Source: an uncultured Corynebacterium sp.
GTDB taxonomy: Bacteria > Actinomycetota > Actinomycetes > Mycobacteriales > Mycobacteriaceae
Assembly: GCF_946998835.1 (NCBI RefSeq)
Contig: NZ_CAMQAZ010000010.1
Location: 21,570 to 85,569, forward strand
DNA: 64,000 nucleotides
Direction of reading: 5' to 3'
Of the stretch, positions 17,071-26,672 are shown in pieces. Positions within the stretch are counted from its first letter, which is position 1. Each line of letters starts with the position of its first letter. Both the position numbers and the translations under genes were made by a program. The notes beneath the pieces are model-generated. The model did not search any database. It saw nothing but the letters and a program-made list of their open reading frames with translations, and was not told where the DNA came from.

Positions 17071-17846
17071 GGAGCCACCACAACCTCGACACCGTGCTCC
17101 CTGAGGTCATCAACAAACTGTTCCGGTGCAGAAGAATCCGTAATAACTACATCGATATCTTCTAATGCTGCAAAACTGACAAGGAAGTCACGGCCGAGTT
17201 TCGTGGAGTCCGCCATAACAATGACTTTTCGCGCGTTCGTAATCATTGCGCGCTTTACCGCTGCCTCTTGGGGGTCCGCAGTGGAAAGGCCATGATCAAT
17301 GGTTAGAGCATTGGAACCGATAAAGGCTACATCTGCTCGCATCACAGCAAGTGTACGAAGCGCGGTGTCACCGGCGACGGCCTGGGTAATGACGCGAACT
17401 TGGCCTCCGAGGAGTTGGAGCTCAATGCGGTTGGAACCGGCGAGCGTGATGGCGTTGGGAAGGGAGTTTGTTACCACTGACCAGCGGCGGTTATCAGGGG
17501 AGTGGACCATCAGCTCGGCAAGAGCCTCAGTAGTTGTACCGGCGTCGAGGAAAATTCCACCGCCAGACTCAGGGAGGAAATCGGCAGCGAGGCGCGCAAT
17601 GGAAAGCTTTGCGTCCTTTTGTGCGTTCTTTCGGGCGGCAACGGAGAATTCAACAGTCTGGAAGGAGCGGGTAGCCACCGCACCACCGTGTACGCGGTGA
17701 ACTGCACCTTCTGCATCAAGTTGAGCAAGGTCGCGCCGAATTGTTTCAGCTGTGACGTCAAAAGCCTCCGCAAGATCTGCGACCGTCACACGTCCTTCGA
17801 CCGCTGTCAGTGACGCAATCTTTCGGCGGCGTTCTTCTGCGTACAT
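17067..17846 (-). CDS. fruR: DeoR-family transcriptional regulator of the fructose operon
   Basis: DeoR-type repressor. The N-terminal HTH spans residues about 3-57 (VADLAEAFDVTAETIRRDL is the recognition region). A DeoRC effector domain follows, with the sugar-phosphate-binding pattern FLDAGTTTEALAE and ITNARKVIVMADSTKLGR. Length 259 residues. The position first in fruR-fruK-ptsF is that of FruR in C. glutamicum; the inducer there is linked to fructose-1-phosphate. sugR, a related DeoR gene that usually lies close by, is absent here. GGAGCGGG precedes the ATG. Confidence 0.9.
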   Translation of the reverse strand: MYAEERRRKIASLTAVEGRVTVADLAEAFDVTAETIRRDLAQLDAEGAVHRVHGGAVATRSFQTVEFSVAARKNAQKDAKLSIARLAADFLPESGGGIFLDAGTTTEALAELMVHSPDNRRWSVVTNSLPNAITLAGSNRIELQLLGGQVRVITQAVAGDTALRTLAVMRADVAFIGSNALTIDHGLSTADPQEAAVKRAMITNARKVIVMADSTKLGRDFLVSFAALEDIDVVITDSSAPEQFVDDLREHGVEVVVAP

Positions 17847-17939
17847 TCCCGCTCCTTAGCTGTTAAAAAAACGTCAGCCTTACTATCCCCTTCAAGTATG
17901 CCCGTTTATGTCTGTTTCGGGCAATGAAGATGTGGGAAA

Positions 17940-18641
17940 TTAAAGACTGCGTAAGACGCTCACGACCTTGCCGAGAATCCGGGCATGTTCTGCGGGGAGT
18001 GGATCAAAGGCGCGATTATGCGGCATAAGCCACTTGCCAGCAGCATCTTCATGCCATTCCTTGACTGTTGCCTCATCCTCAAAGAGGGCCGCTACGAAGT
18101 CACCTTGTTCGACCACTTCTTGAGAGCGGACAACCACCCAGTCTCCATCGAGGATGCCGGCATCGACCATGGAGTCGCCCACGACCTTAAGCAGGTAAAG
18201 CTGGCCACTGCCTGTAATTTCCATCGGGAGAGCCATGTGACTTTCCACATGCTGCTCCGCCAAGATTGGGTTTCCGGCTGCGATCTGGCCAACGACTGGA
18301 ACGAAGATTGGTTCCGGCATATCCTCCGGCATTTCAGGAGTCTGAGTGCTGCCAGTAGCCTTTGGTCCTGGCTTGACTGGAGTGAAAGTGCCAGCCGAGG
18401 ACTTAGTATCCCGAACGTTTACTGCACGCGGTTTGTGTGGATCCCGGCGGAGGAATCCTTTCTTTTCCAGTTCCTTGAGTTGGTATGCCACTGAAGAAGT
18501 GGAGTTTAACCCGACGGCATCGCCAATCTCGCGAATGCTTGGTGGGTAGCCACGAAGAACTACGGCATCCGAGATGACATCGAGGATTCGACGCTGGCGG
18601 TCGGTGAGGGTCTTAACATTCGCTTTCTTCTTCTGAGCCAT
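17940..18641 (-). CDS. lexA: SOS repressor LexA
   Basis: Represses DNA-damage genes and self-cleaves with RecA filaments. The winged HTH is residues about 12-75, with PPSIREIGDAVGLNSTSSV as recognition helix region. The cleavage site is A122-G123 in QIAAGNP. The catalytic dyad is S157 (GDSMVDAG) and K194 (ATVKEW). The ATG at 18641 is chosen because GAAGGGAAG lies just upstream and the protein then begins MAQKKKANVK; an ATG at 18677 would add 12 residues. Length 233. It is divergent from divS, and an SOS box lies in the shared region. Confidence 0.95.
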   Translation of the reverse strand: MAQKKKANVKTLTDRQRRILDVISDAVVLRGYPPSIREIGDAVGLNSTSSVAYQLKELEKKGFLRRDPHKPRAVNVRDTKSSAGTFTPVKPGPKATGSTQTPEMPEDMPEPIFVPVVGQIAAGNPILAEQHVESHMALPMEITGSGQLYLLKVVGDSMVDAGILDGDWVVVRSQEVVEQGDFVAALFEDEATVKEWHEDAAGKWLMPHNRAFDPLPAEHARILGKVVSVLRSL

Positions 18642-19002
18642 GGAACTTCCCTTCTCAAACTCTTTCGAATAAATCATAACCTTAAACTGTTCGAACCGTC
18701 GAGTATCGAACGGGGAAAACCGTTAAGTTGTGAGAAATTTCCGCACATCCTTCGAGTACGGGGGTAGTTGCGAAGTGTAAATTCGAAAATAAATCCGCAT
18801 ACCGCTAGACAATTTTCGAACATGCTGTTATAAATCGAACATAGCAATGCGCTCGAACGACTGTTTGATAAACAGGGCTCTTATGAATCGTTCCTATCCG
18901 CCCTTGGGCATAGTCTCCACAGCGTCGGAAATGTTCGTACAACTCAGATGAACTCTCAGCGGGATTCGCTGAGAGAGACAACGTTGGAAAGGGAGAAACA
19001 CA
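18642..19002. other. lexA-divS divergent regulatory region
   Basis: 361 bp without a gene. It contains one good SOS box (18853-18868) and several isolated TCGAA half-sites (18691-18695, 18706-18710, 18816-18820, 18835-18839). I see no small ORF with a credible start. Confidence 0.7.
18853..18868. promoter_or_regulatory. LexA-binding SOS box
   Basis: TCGAACGACTGTTTGA matches the actinobacterial SOS box TCGAACANNTGTTCGA at 14 positions counting the two free bases, with two mismatches. It lies 135 nt before divS and 212 nt before lexA. Confidence 0.7.
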
Positions 19003-19461
19003 ATGTTAACTGTTGCTATTGCACCGAGTGTCAACAGCTCATCCAATCGTGGCTTTTCTCAAGTTTCTGAGGTCTCGACTCGGTCTGGGCGGGAAACTCC
19101 GTTGGTATGGGGCGAACGAAGTGCTTCTCGTACTCAAGACATCGTCAGGCCTGGTCAGCATGCCCGAGTTTCGGGGCGCGGTAATAGCGTTGTTTCATCG
19201 CGTCGCTCAAGGTCGGATAGTTCACGCCCAAGTCGTGAAACAGTCAATTACGGCCGACCGGCGCTATCCATTAGTAGGGCACAGCAGCCACTTCGCCGAG
19301 ACATCTCTGCGGGCGCTAATCTGACGCGTCTGATGTCTGTGTGGGCACTGGGGATTGGAATCTTCTTTGGCCTCTTCGGCAGCATCATTTTTGCGCAGGG
19401 CCAGAGTGAAGCCGTCGAAGCTACTTTCACACCCACATACGCTTCCTACTCCGCGCAATAG
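19003..19461 (+). CDS. divS: SOS-induced cell division suppressor DivS-like
   Basis: Small single-pass membrane protein in the position of C. glutamicum divS, which halts septation after DNA damage. The sequence has a Ser/Arg-rich, probably disordered N-terminal 105 residues, one hydrophobic helix at about 110-131 (WALGIGIFFGLFGSIIF), and a short outer tail ending in TYASYSAQ. Mycobacterial counterparts in this slot carry a LysM domain; none is visible here. AAGGGAG precedes the ATG at good distance. Transcription should be LexA-controlled through the upstream SOS box. Assignment rests on synteny and topology. Confidence 0.75.
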   Translation: MLTVAIAPSVNSSSNRGFSQVSEVSTRSGRETPLVWGERSASRTQDIVRPGQHARVSGRGNSVVSSRRSRSDSSRPSRETVNYGRPALSISRAQQPLRRDISAGANLTRLMSVWALGIGIFFGLFGSIIFAQGQSEAVEATFTPTYASYSAQ

Positions 19462-19492
19462 CCCATCGTCCGTTCAGCGGGGAGGTTGGACG

Positions 19493-19498
19493 TAGACT
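19493..19498 (+). promoter_or_regulatory. candidate -10 upstream of nrdR
   Basis: TAGACT ends 7 nt before the nrdR GTG, the geometry seen at other probable leaderless genes here. GGGAGG also lies in that gap, so a leadered message is an alternative. Confidence 0.35.
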
Positions 19499-19505
19499 GG
19501 GAGGC

Positions 19506-19988
19506 GTGCATTGCCAGTTTTGTCATCATGAGCAGACTCGGGTCTTGGACTCACGGTTAATAGATAACGGCATGGGTATTCGTCGTCGCAGGGAGTGTGT
19601 CAACTGCGGAAAGCGTTTTTCCACAATAGAACGCTCGCAGTTGATGGTCGTTAAACGTGACGGAATTCCCGAGGAATTCAACCGCGAAAAAGTCATTCAA
19701 GGTGTTCGTCGCGCGTGCCAAGGGCGTGAGGTCTCAGAGTCCCAGTTGAAGAAGCTCGCACAAAAAGTAGAAGAGAACCTGCGCGAGAAGGGCACGCCGC
19801 GGGTGGACTCAAATGATATCGGTCTCGCCATCCTTGAACCATTGAAAGAATTGGATGAGGTGGGTTACCTCCGGTTCGCTTCCGTCTACAAGTCATTTTC
19901 TTCGGCGGATGACTTCGTCCAGGAAATCTCCAGCATGCGCAAAGGAAAGAAACCACAGGCGCATGGCAAGGAAACGGAGATGCCTTAG
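19506..19988 (+). CDS. nrdR: transcriptional repressor NrdR
   Basis: ATP/dATP-sensing repressor of ribonucleotide reductase genes. The N-terminal zinc ribbon uses C3, C6, C31 and C34. The ATP-cone domain runs from about residue 49 to 139 (VVKRDGIPEEFNREKVIQGV). Length 160 residues, with a Lys-rich tail. GTG start. Its stop overlaps the end of the convergent hrpA gene by 4 nt, leaving no room for a terminator between them. Confidence 0.96.
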   Translation: MHCQFCHHEQTRVLDSRLIDNGMGIRRRRECVNCGKRFSTIERSQLMVVKRDGIPEEFNREKVIQGVRRACQGREVSESQLKKLAQKVEENLREKGTPRVDSNDIGLAILEPLKELDEVGYLRFASVYKSFSSADDFVQEISSMRKGKKPQAHGKETEMP

Positions 19989-22900
19989 CGCAGCTTATCC
20001 ACACGTTTTTTTACTCGGGTCAGGGAAACACTGTGGGCTGTTCCCAAACGCTGGGCAAAGAGGCTGACGCGTAGCTCTTCGATAAGCCACTGAATATCCC
20101 GAACTTCCGCGGAATGCGCTCGCCCCTTGGGCAGCCGCTCGAGTTTTGCAGCTAAGTATTCACGAGCCTCAGTAACCTCATCTTCACGGTCCGCATCACG
20201 GTCGGGATCGCGGTTCATTTCCTCAAGGCGAATCTCCATCGCTTGTAGATAGCGTGGCAAATGACGCAGGTGCTGCCATCCGTGCTTGGCCACCGCTCCC
20301 TTGGGGAACATGAACCCCAGCTGGCGACGCATATCGTCAATAGCATCGCCTTCCCACTTATCCAGCTGATTAGTCACCGAGACATAGGCCGGCATGGCCT
20401 GTGCGATGCCGACAACCAACTGGCGTACCCCCGAGGCGACACCGGAGCGAACCTGTTCAAGTAGCTTGTTGAATTCTTCCGGGGATCGTACCGGGCCACC
20501 AGTAGCTATCATGCGATCGCGGATTACTGCGACGCGGCAGTCTTCGACAAGTCCATCTGCGCCGCCATGTGGCCACGCATCCACACCAACGCGTTGCTGA
20601 AGTGGAAGTCCCTTAGTCATCTGTGCAGCGTTGACAGGGCATTCGCGCAACAACATAGTCAGGTTGGTAGTTGCCAATGTGGCCTCGGCCTGGGCCTTAG
20701 TTGGTTTGACTTCGACGGCCACGCCATCCTTAGTGGTCACAAGCGTCGGATACATGGTGACCGATTGACCGTCGACAGTACTTTTGACTGTCTCTGCCAC
20801 AGTGCCGAGATTGTCCGAAGTCCATTTCTTCACGGCTTCGTGGGCTGCAGACTTTGCACGCTTCGAAACGGCAGTCGAGACAGTTGCCGCGTGCTTAGCG
20901 CGCAAGGGGGCGAGATCACGGCTCTGATCGACAATCTTGCCGTGTCGGTCGATAACCGCATAGTTAAAGCGCAGGTGCGCTGGCAGCTTGGACGGGTCAA
21001 AATCAGCTCCATTGATGCCGGAGCCTCCGAGTCGTCGTAAAGCATCGGCGAAAACATCAACGAAGCGCCCTGAATACGGCGTCATTGTCTCCAGCGCGCG
21101 GCGTGCGAAATCCGGGGCGGGGACAACTGACTTACGCAGAGCCTTCGGGAGAGTGCGAATATAGGCTTCTGCGAGCTCGGCGCGCAGACCGGGAACCTGC
21201 CAGTCGAAGCCATCTTCACGCAGACCCGCCAGGAGAGGAACCGGGACGCGAAGGGTTACGCCGTCATCAGGAGCTCCCGGTTCGAACTTATAGGACAGCG
21301 AGAAATCGACGGAGCCCTGCTGCCACATTTCGGGGAAGGCATTGTCATCGATATCGCCGGCATCCGGATTGAGCAGCTTGTTCGGATCGAAATCGAGGAG
21401 ATTCGGCTGCTTGGGTTTAGTCTTTTTCCACCAGCGGTCAAAATTGGCTGCAGTGGTAATGGAAGCGGGCAACTTGGAGTCGTAGAACGCGTAAAGAACA
21501 TCGTCGTCGACGACAATCCCGCGGGACCGCTGCTTTTCCTCGATCTTCGCAGCTTCGGCCAGCTTGTCTTGGTTGTTCTTGAAGAACTCATGATGAGTGT
21601 TCCACTCGCCGTCGACAAGTGCGCAGCGGATGAAAATAGAGCGTGCGGCATCCGCATCAACACGGTGATAAGGCACCAGTCGGTCAACGACTACGGGCAC
21701 GCCGTAGAGCGTCGACTTCTGGTAAGCCATAGCCGCACCGCGTTTAGCCGACCAGTGCGGTTCCGAGTACTGATGTTTCAGCAGGTGAGGAGCCACCTTT
21801 TCGACCCATTGAGGCTGAATGGTGCCAACGTTTCGAGCGAAAGTTCGAGAAGTTTCGACGATCTCCGCAGCCATCACCCAGCGGGGTGGATTCTTCGCCA
21901 GCGCGGAAGAGGGGTGAATGAGGAACTTAGTGTTGCGAGTGCCAGTGAATTCCTTACCCTCGCCCTCACGGGTACCAATCATGGACAACAATCCCGGGAG
22001 CAAGGACTTGGCAACCTCCTCGGGATTGTCAACACCACTGGTCGAGCTGCGGGCCGACAGACTCCAGCCCAGCTCAGCAGTTGCCTGATGGAGCTGACGC
22101 ACCAAATCCTGCCACTCTCGAACACGGAGGTAGTGCAGGTATTCGCGCTTACACATCTTGCGGAATTGGTTGCCGCTGAGCTCACGGCGCTTTTCTTCCA
22201 GGTACTCCCAGAGTTTCAGAAGGGAGTTGAAGTCGCTGGTGGTGTCTTTAAATCGGGCATGCAGCTGATCTGCTTGAGCCTGGAACTCAAGCGGACGTTC
22301 TCGGACATCCTGCAGCGACAAAGCAGCGACGATGACGGTCACAGCACCAAGCGTGGTGTTTTCGTAGCCCTCAACCAGCATGCGGGCAAGCCGCGGGTCG
22401 ACTGGAATCCGGGCAATCTGTCGGCCAATATCGGTCAGCTCGGGAGCACCAGAGCTGGTGCGAGAACCGGTACTGGAACCCGAGCCAGACCCCGACGAAG
22501 TGGTAATGGCTTGCAGTTCAGTAAGCAGGTTGATGCCATCACGTACTGCTTTATGCTCCGGCGGCTGCACAAAGGGGAAGTCCTCAATCGCGCCAAGCCG
22601 CAGCGAAATCATCTGCAGCACAACCGATGCGAGGTTGGTGCGCAGAATCTCCGGATCCGTAAACTCCGGGCGAGAGAGAAAATCCTCTTCGCTGTAGAGA
22701 CGAATCGCCACACCATCAGCCACGCGACCACAGCGGCCCGAGCGCTGATTAGCGGACGCCTGACTGATGTCCTCGACTGGCAAGCGCTGCACCTTCGTGC
22801 GGGTGGAGTAGCGCGAAATGCGCGCGGTGCCAGTATCGACGACGTACTCGATACCCGGCACCGTCAGCGACGTCTCCGCGATATTGGTCGCCAGCACAAT

Positions 22901-24040
22901 GCGGCGCCCGGAGTGCGGAGTGAAGATTCGATGCTGCTCTGCATTAGATAGCCGACCGAACAGCGGGACGGCTTCCACACCCTTCCAGTGTTTACCCTCG
23001 ATGGCTTCGGCAGCTTCCCGAATCTCTCGCTCACCCGAAAAGAACACCAGGATGTCGCCGTCGCCAAGCCCCATGAGCTCTTCACACGCAGCAATAACAC
23101 CATCAATCTGCTCGATAGCGACTTCCTTTTCCTGACCATTTTTCGCAACGACGGTCTGCACCAGCGGGCGATAGCGAATTTCCACCGGGTAGGTGCGTCC
23201 TGACACCTCGATGATGGGCGCAGGGTGCTCGTCGTCAGGCGCGAAGTGTCGAGCGAACCGTTCCGGATCAATCGTCGCCGAGGTGATGATGACCTTAAGG
23301 TCTGGGCGTTGCGGCAAAATATGCTTCAGATATCCCAGCAGGAAGTCGATGTTGAGGCTGCGTTCGTGCGCCTCGTCGATGATGATCGTGTCGTATTCGC
23401 GCAATAGGCGGTCGCGGCCAATTTCGGCCAGCAGGATACCGTCGGTCATCAGTTTGATGCAGGTGTCCTTGCCGACACGGTCATCGAAACGCACCGCATA
23501 GCCGACGTGCTGACCAATCTTTTCGCCCAGCTCATGAGCAATGCGCTCCGCCACCGAACGCGCCGCGATACGACGCGGCTGCGTATGACCAATCTTGCCG
23601 CGCACACCGCGCCCCAGCTCGAGGCATATTTTCGGAATCTGCGTAGTCTTACCAGAGCCGGTCTCACCAGCAATAATGACGACCTGATGGTTCTCAATTG
23701 CCTCGGCAATGTCGTCGCGGCGTGCAGACACAGGTAACTGCGCCGGGTAGGTGATGCGAGGAATTGCTTTACGACGCTCTTCTAACCGCTCCAGCGAAAA
23801 TTCGAGGTCTGCAGAGATTGCAGACAGCGCCTTCGGCGCGGATGCTCGCTTCAACCGACGTCGGAAGGACTGGGCCTCCCGAATCGGCAGTTGGTCAGCG
23901 AGCTGGTAGAGCTCCTTCTTACGTGTGTCCTTGGCAGGCCTGTTAGTGCGCTGCGACCTGGCGGAATTGCGGTGTCCGGAAGTGCGATGTCCGGTTCGGG
24001 TACGGGGAGCTGGGTTGTCAGAACGGTCAGGAGTAGTCAT
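19985..24040 (-). CDS. hrpA: ATP-dependent RNA helicase HrpA
   Basis: DEAH/RHA helicase linked in E. coli to rescue of collided ribosomes. Motifs: Walker A GETGSGKTTQIP, DEAH in IIIDEAHERSLNIDFL, motif III SATID, and motif VI QRSGRCGRVADG. After the helicase core come the ratchet/HA2 and OB-fold regions and a DUF3418-type C-terminus. The 1351-residue length matches bacterial HrpA. A basic Thr/Arg-rich N-terminal segment of about 40 residues precedes the core. The central part contains a Gly/Ser low-complexity insert (SGSGSGSSTGSR). It is convergent with nrdR. Confidence 0.95.
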   Translation of the reverse strand: MTTPDRSDNPAPRTRTGHRTSGHRNSARSQRTNRPAKDTRKKELYQLADQLPIREAQSFRRRLKRASAPKALSAISADLEFSLERLEERRKAIPRITYPAQLPVSARRDDIAEAIENHQVVIIAGETGSGKTTQIPKICLELGRGVRGKIGHTQPRRIAARSVAERIAHELGEKIGQHVGYAVRFDDRVGKDTCIKLMTDGILLAEIGRDRLLREYDTIIIDEAHERSLNIDFLLGYLKHILPQRPDLKVIITSATIDPERFARHFAPDDEHPAPIIEVSGRTYPVEIRYRPLVQTVVAKNGQEKEVAIEQIDGVIAACEELMGLGDGDILVFFSGEREIREAAEAIEGKHWKGVEAVPLFGRLSNAEQHRIFTPHSGRRIVLATNIAETSLTVPGIEYVVDTGTARISRYSTRTKVQRLPVEDISQASANQRSGRCGRVADGVAIRLYSEEDFLSRPEFTDPEILRTNLASVVLQMISLRLGAIEDFPFVQPPEHKAVRDGINLLTELQAITTSSGSGSGSSTGSRTSSGAPELTDIGRQIARIPVDPRLARMLVEGYENTTLGAVTVIVAALSLQDVRERPLEFQAQADQLHARFKDTTSDFNSLLKLWEYLEEKRRELSGNQFRKMCKREYLHYLRVREWQDLVRQLHQATAELGWSLSARSSTSGVDNPEEVAKSLLPGLLSMIGTREGEGKEFTGTRNTKFLIHPSSALAKNPPRWVMAAEIVETSRTFARNVGTIQPQWVEKVAPHLLKHQYSEPHWSAKRGAAMAYQKSTLYGVPVVVDRLVPYHRVDADAARSIFIRCALVDGEWNTHHEFFKNNQDKLAEAAKIEEKQRSRGIVVDDDVLYAFYDSKLPASITTAANFDRWWKKTKPKQPNLLDFDPNKLLNPDAGDIDDNAFPEMWQQGSVDFSLSYKFEPGAPDDGVTLRVPVPLLAGLREDGFDWQVPGLRAELAEAYIRTLPKALRKSVVPAPDFARRALETMTPYSGRFVDVFADALRRLGGSGINGADFDPSKLPAHLRFNYAVIDRHGKIVDQSRDLAPLRAKHAATVSTAVSKRAKSAAHEAVKKWTSDNLGTVAETVKSTVDGQSVTMYPTLVTTKDGVAVEVKPTKAQAEATLATTNLTMLLRECPVNAAQMTKGLPLQQRVGVDAWPHGGADGLVEDCRVAVIRDRMIATGGPVRSPEEFNKLLEQVRSGVASGVRQLVVGIAQAMPAYVSVTNQLDKWEGDAIDDMRRQLGFMFPKGAVAKHGWQHLRHLPRYLQAMEIRLEEMNRDPDRDADREDEVTEAREYLAAKLERLPKGRAHSAEVRDIQWLIEELRVSLFAQRLGTAHSVSLTRVKKRVDKLR

Positions 24041-24134
24041 GGTTGCCTACTAGATTAGCTGTGTCTGTGTAGACAACCCACATCTACGTTGATTGCGCGG
24101 TGCTCGAGCGGGGCCAGCGGCGGCGGAAAGCTGC

Positions 24135-25067
24135 TTACTTAGCTGCTGCTAGCTCTTCTGCAACTTCCTTGCAGTCTTCGCGACCACAGTGCTGAGTCTC
24201 GGTGTGTTCCCAGCATTCATCGCAGATAAGCACCTGTCGGCGGCAAGTATCTTCGTTGATGCAGTTCTGGAAGGTGTTGGTTGGCTTTCCGCAGTGGACG
24301 CAGTGACCGAGCTGTACGTAGTCCTCGTCTTCGATGCCGTCGCCGAACTCCATGTGCATACGTTTATCGAAGACATACAGGGAACCTTCCCATAGCCCCT
24401 TATTGCCGAACTTTTCGCCGTAGCGGACGATACCGCCGTCGATTTGGTAGACCTCTTCGAAACCACGGTTTTTCATCAGCGCAGAGAGAATCTCGCAGCG
24501 AATACCGCCGGTGCAGTAGGAGATAACCGGCTTATCCTTCATCCAGTCGTATTTGCCGGATTCCAGCTCATCGATGAAGTCGTGTGTGGTCTTTACGTCC
24601 GGGACGACGGCGTTCTTAAACTTGCCAATTTCTGCTTCCATGGCGTTGCGGCCATCGAAGAAGACGACATCGGCGCCGCGTTCCTCGACTAGTTTATTTA
24701 CCTCTTCCGGCTTCAAATGCGTGCCGCCGCCAATGACACCGTCAGCATCGACCTTCAGTTCACCTGGAGCGCCGAAAGCGACAATCTCGTCGCGAACCTT
24801 GACAGAGAGCTTTGGAAAGTCATCAGCGCCACCTTCACTCCACTTGAATTGCATGGAGCGGAAAGCGGGGTATTGCTTTGTCTTCTTGATGTACTTCTTA
24901 CACGCCTCAAGATCGCCGCCGACGGTGCCGTTGATTCCGTGCTCGGAGACCAGGATGCGGCCCTTGAGACCTAGTGATTCACAAAGATCGCGCTGCCATA
25001 GCATGATGGCACGAGGATCGGATAGCGGGGCGAACTGGTAGTACAGAAGAATCTTGCTGATGCTCAC
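24135..25067 (-). CDS. trhO: tRNA uridine(34) hydroxylase TrhO (rhodanese-like)
   Basis: Oxygen-dependent hydroxylation of U34 gives ho5U, the precursor of cmo5U/mo5U at the wobble base. The N-terminal UPF0176 domain spans residues about 1-95. The rhodanese domain at about 125-225 holds the catalytic C185 in SYCTGGIRCEILSALM. A C-terminal zinc-like cluster follows with HCVHCGKPT and CRRQVLICDECW. Length 310 residues. It is a single gene with its own spacing on both sides. Confidence 0.93.
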   Translation of the reverse strand: MSISKILLYYQFAPLSDPRAIMLWQRDLCESLGLKGRILVSEHGINGTVGGDLEACKKYIKKTKQYPAFRSMQFKWSEGGADDFPKLSVKVRDEIVAFGAPGELKVDADGVIGGGTHLKPEEVNKLVEERGADVVFFDGRNAMEAEIGKFKNAVVPDVKTTHDFIDELESGKYDWMKDKPVISYCTGGIRCEILSALMKNRGFEEVYQIDGGIVRYGEKFGNKGLWEGSLYVFDKRMHMEFGDGIEDEDYVQLGHCVHCGKPTNTFQNCINEDTCRRQVLICDECWEHTETQHCGREDCKEVAEELAAAK

Positions 25068-25169
25068 GGGAACTATTCTAGTCAGCTCGCCCAGTTATCC
25101 TATTTTGGCCGTGAGCTGTGGGTTTGGTTCTGGGCTCCGCTGCTCGGCCCAGTCAGCACTCCGAATCAC

Positions 25170-26672
25170 CTAGTGCTTCTGATAGAGAGCCTTCTTCTGG
25201 TACTTCGGCTCAGAGGTGACTAGGACACCCAGGTTGCGGAAGATAGTCTCGTCCACGCTGCCAAGAATCGTGGTGGTGTGGACATCGCAGTTTCGCAGGT
25301 TCTTGAGTTCTGCAAGAGCTGCGCGGGCATCGTCGCTGGTCGCCGCCGACACAGAGAGGGCGATAAGGACCTCGTCGGTATGCAGGCGCGGGTTTCGGCT
25401 GCCCAGGTGATGCGTCTTGAGTGTCTGGATAGGCTCAATGGCAGCAGGGGAGAGCAAGTGCAGGTCTGGGTCGATATTGGCGAGCTTTTTGAGCGCGTTG
25501 AGGAGCATCGCCGCCGAGCATCCGAGTAGTGCGGAGGTTTTGCCGGTAATAATCGTGCCGTCGTGCAATTCGATTGCACTGCCAGGCGCACCGGTTGCTT
25601 TCTCAATCTCGAGTGCGCGTGCCACGACTCTACGCGCGGCGGTCGAAACGTTCGCCTTGCTCATAATCATGGCAATGCGCTGTGAGACTTCGTCGTCCGT
25701 GCTGTTCTTGTGCTCATCGACAAGCGCCTTGTAGTAGCGGCGGACAATCTCCTGATTGGAGGCTTCACGGCACACTTCGTCATCGTCGATGCAGTAACCG
25801 GCCATATTCACACCCATGTCCGTCGGCGATTTGTATGGCGACTCGCCCGCGAGCTTCTCCAGCAGCGTGCGAAGCAGGGGGAATACCTCGACATCGCGGT
25901 TATAACTGGTGACCTTGGTGTCGTAAGCAGCTAGGTGGAAGGGGTCGATGAGGTTGATGTCGTCGAGATCTGCCGTTGCCGCTTCGTACGCCAGGTTTAC
26001 CGGATGCTCGAGCGCTAGATTCCAGATGGGGAAAGTTTCAAACTTCGCGTAACCGGAGCGGATCCCGTGCTTGTGGTCGTGGTAAATCTGCGATAGGCAG
26101 GTCGCCAGTTTCCCGGAACCAGGGCCCGGAGCTGTGACTACCACCAAGTCCCGTGTCGTCTGCACCCACTCATTGATTCCAAAGCCAGTCTCGCTGACAA
26201 TCTTTTCGGTATTCGTCGGATAGCCCTCGATGGTGCGGTGACGGATTACGTTCAATCCGAGTCGCTGCAGGCGCGCGATGAAGTTGTTCGCCAAAGCGTT
26301 GTCGTCGGAAAGCTGCGTGACGACGACGCTGCCGACAACAAACCCGCGCTCACGGAAGACATCGACGAGACGCAGCACATCGTCTTCGTAGGTGATGTCG
26401 AGGTCGGCGCGCACCTTGTGACGCTCCAAATCCTTGGCATTGATGCAGACCATGATTTCCACATCGTCTTTGAGACGGTCGAGCATGGCTATCTTGTTAT
26501 CTGGCGTAAAGCCGGGCAGCACTCGCGATGCATGCATGTCATCAAAGAGTTTGCCGCCCATTTCGAGGTAGAGCTTGCCGCCTTCACCTGCGATTTCTTC
26601 GCGCCGCTTCTTAATATGAGCGGATTGCATTTCGATGTACTTCTCGCGGTTAAAACCGACAGCCTGAGCCAT
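25170..26672 (-). CDS. DUF1846 domain-containing protein
   Basis: Member of the DUF1846 family, which has a P-loop-like fold but no agreed function. The whole 500-residue length is conserved-looking. Recognisable parts are GFNREKYIEMQSAHIKKRR at the start, TAPGPGSGKLATCLSQIYHD near residue 180 (a G-rich loop that may bind a nucleotide), and HHLGSRNPRLHTDEVLIALS near the end. AAAGG precedes the ATG. It stands alone, divergent from the next gene. I can offer no pathway. Confidence 0.88.
   Translation of the reverse strand: MAQAVGFNREKYIEMQSAHIKKRREEIAGEGGKLYLEMGGKLFDDMHASRVLPGFTPDNKIAMLDRLKDDVEIMVCINAKDLERHKVRADLDITYEDDVLRLVDVFRERGFVVGSVVVTQLSDDNALANNFIARLQRLGLNVIRHRTIEGYPTNTEKIVSETGFGINEWVQTTRDLVVVTAPGPGSGKLATCLSQIYHDHKHGIRSGYAKFETFPIWNLALEHPVNLAYEAATADLDDINLIDPFHLAAYDTKVTSYNRDVEVFPLLRTLLEKLAGESPYKSPTDMGVNMAGYCIDDDEVCREASNQEIVRRYYKALVDEHKNSTDDEVSQRIAMIMSKANVSTAARRVVARALEIEKATGAPGSAIELHDGTIITGKTSALLGCSAAMLLNALKKLANIDPDLHLLSPAAIEPIQTLKTHHLGSRNPRLHTDEVLIALSVSAATSDDARAALAELKNLRNCDVHTTTILGSVDETIFRNLGVLVTSEPKYQKKALYQKH

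Noticed and set aside
18816..18831. Second SOS box TCGAACATGCTGTTAT
   Set aside because: The right half is shifted by one base, so only the left half matches the consensus.
21569..22951. 460-codon open frame antisense to hrpA
   Set aside because: Arg/His-rich composition with no motif; fully inside the hrpA helicase.
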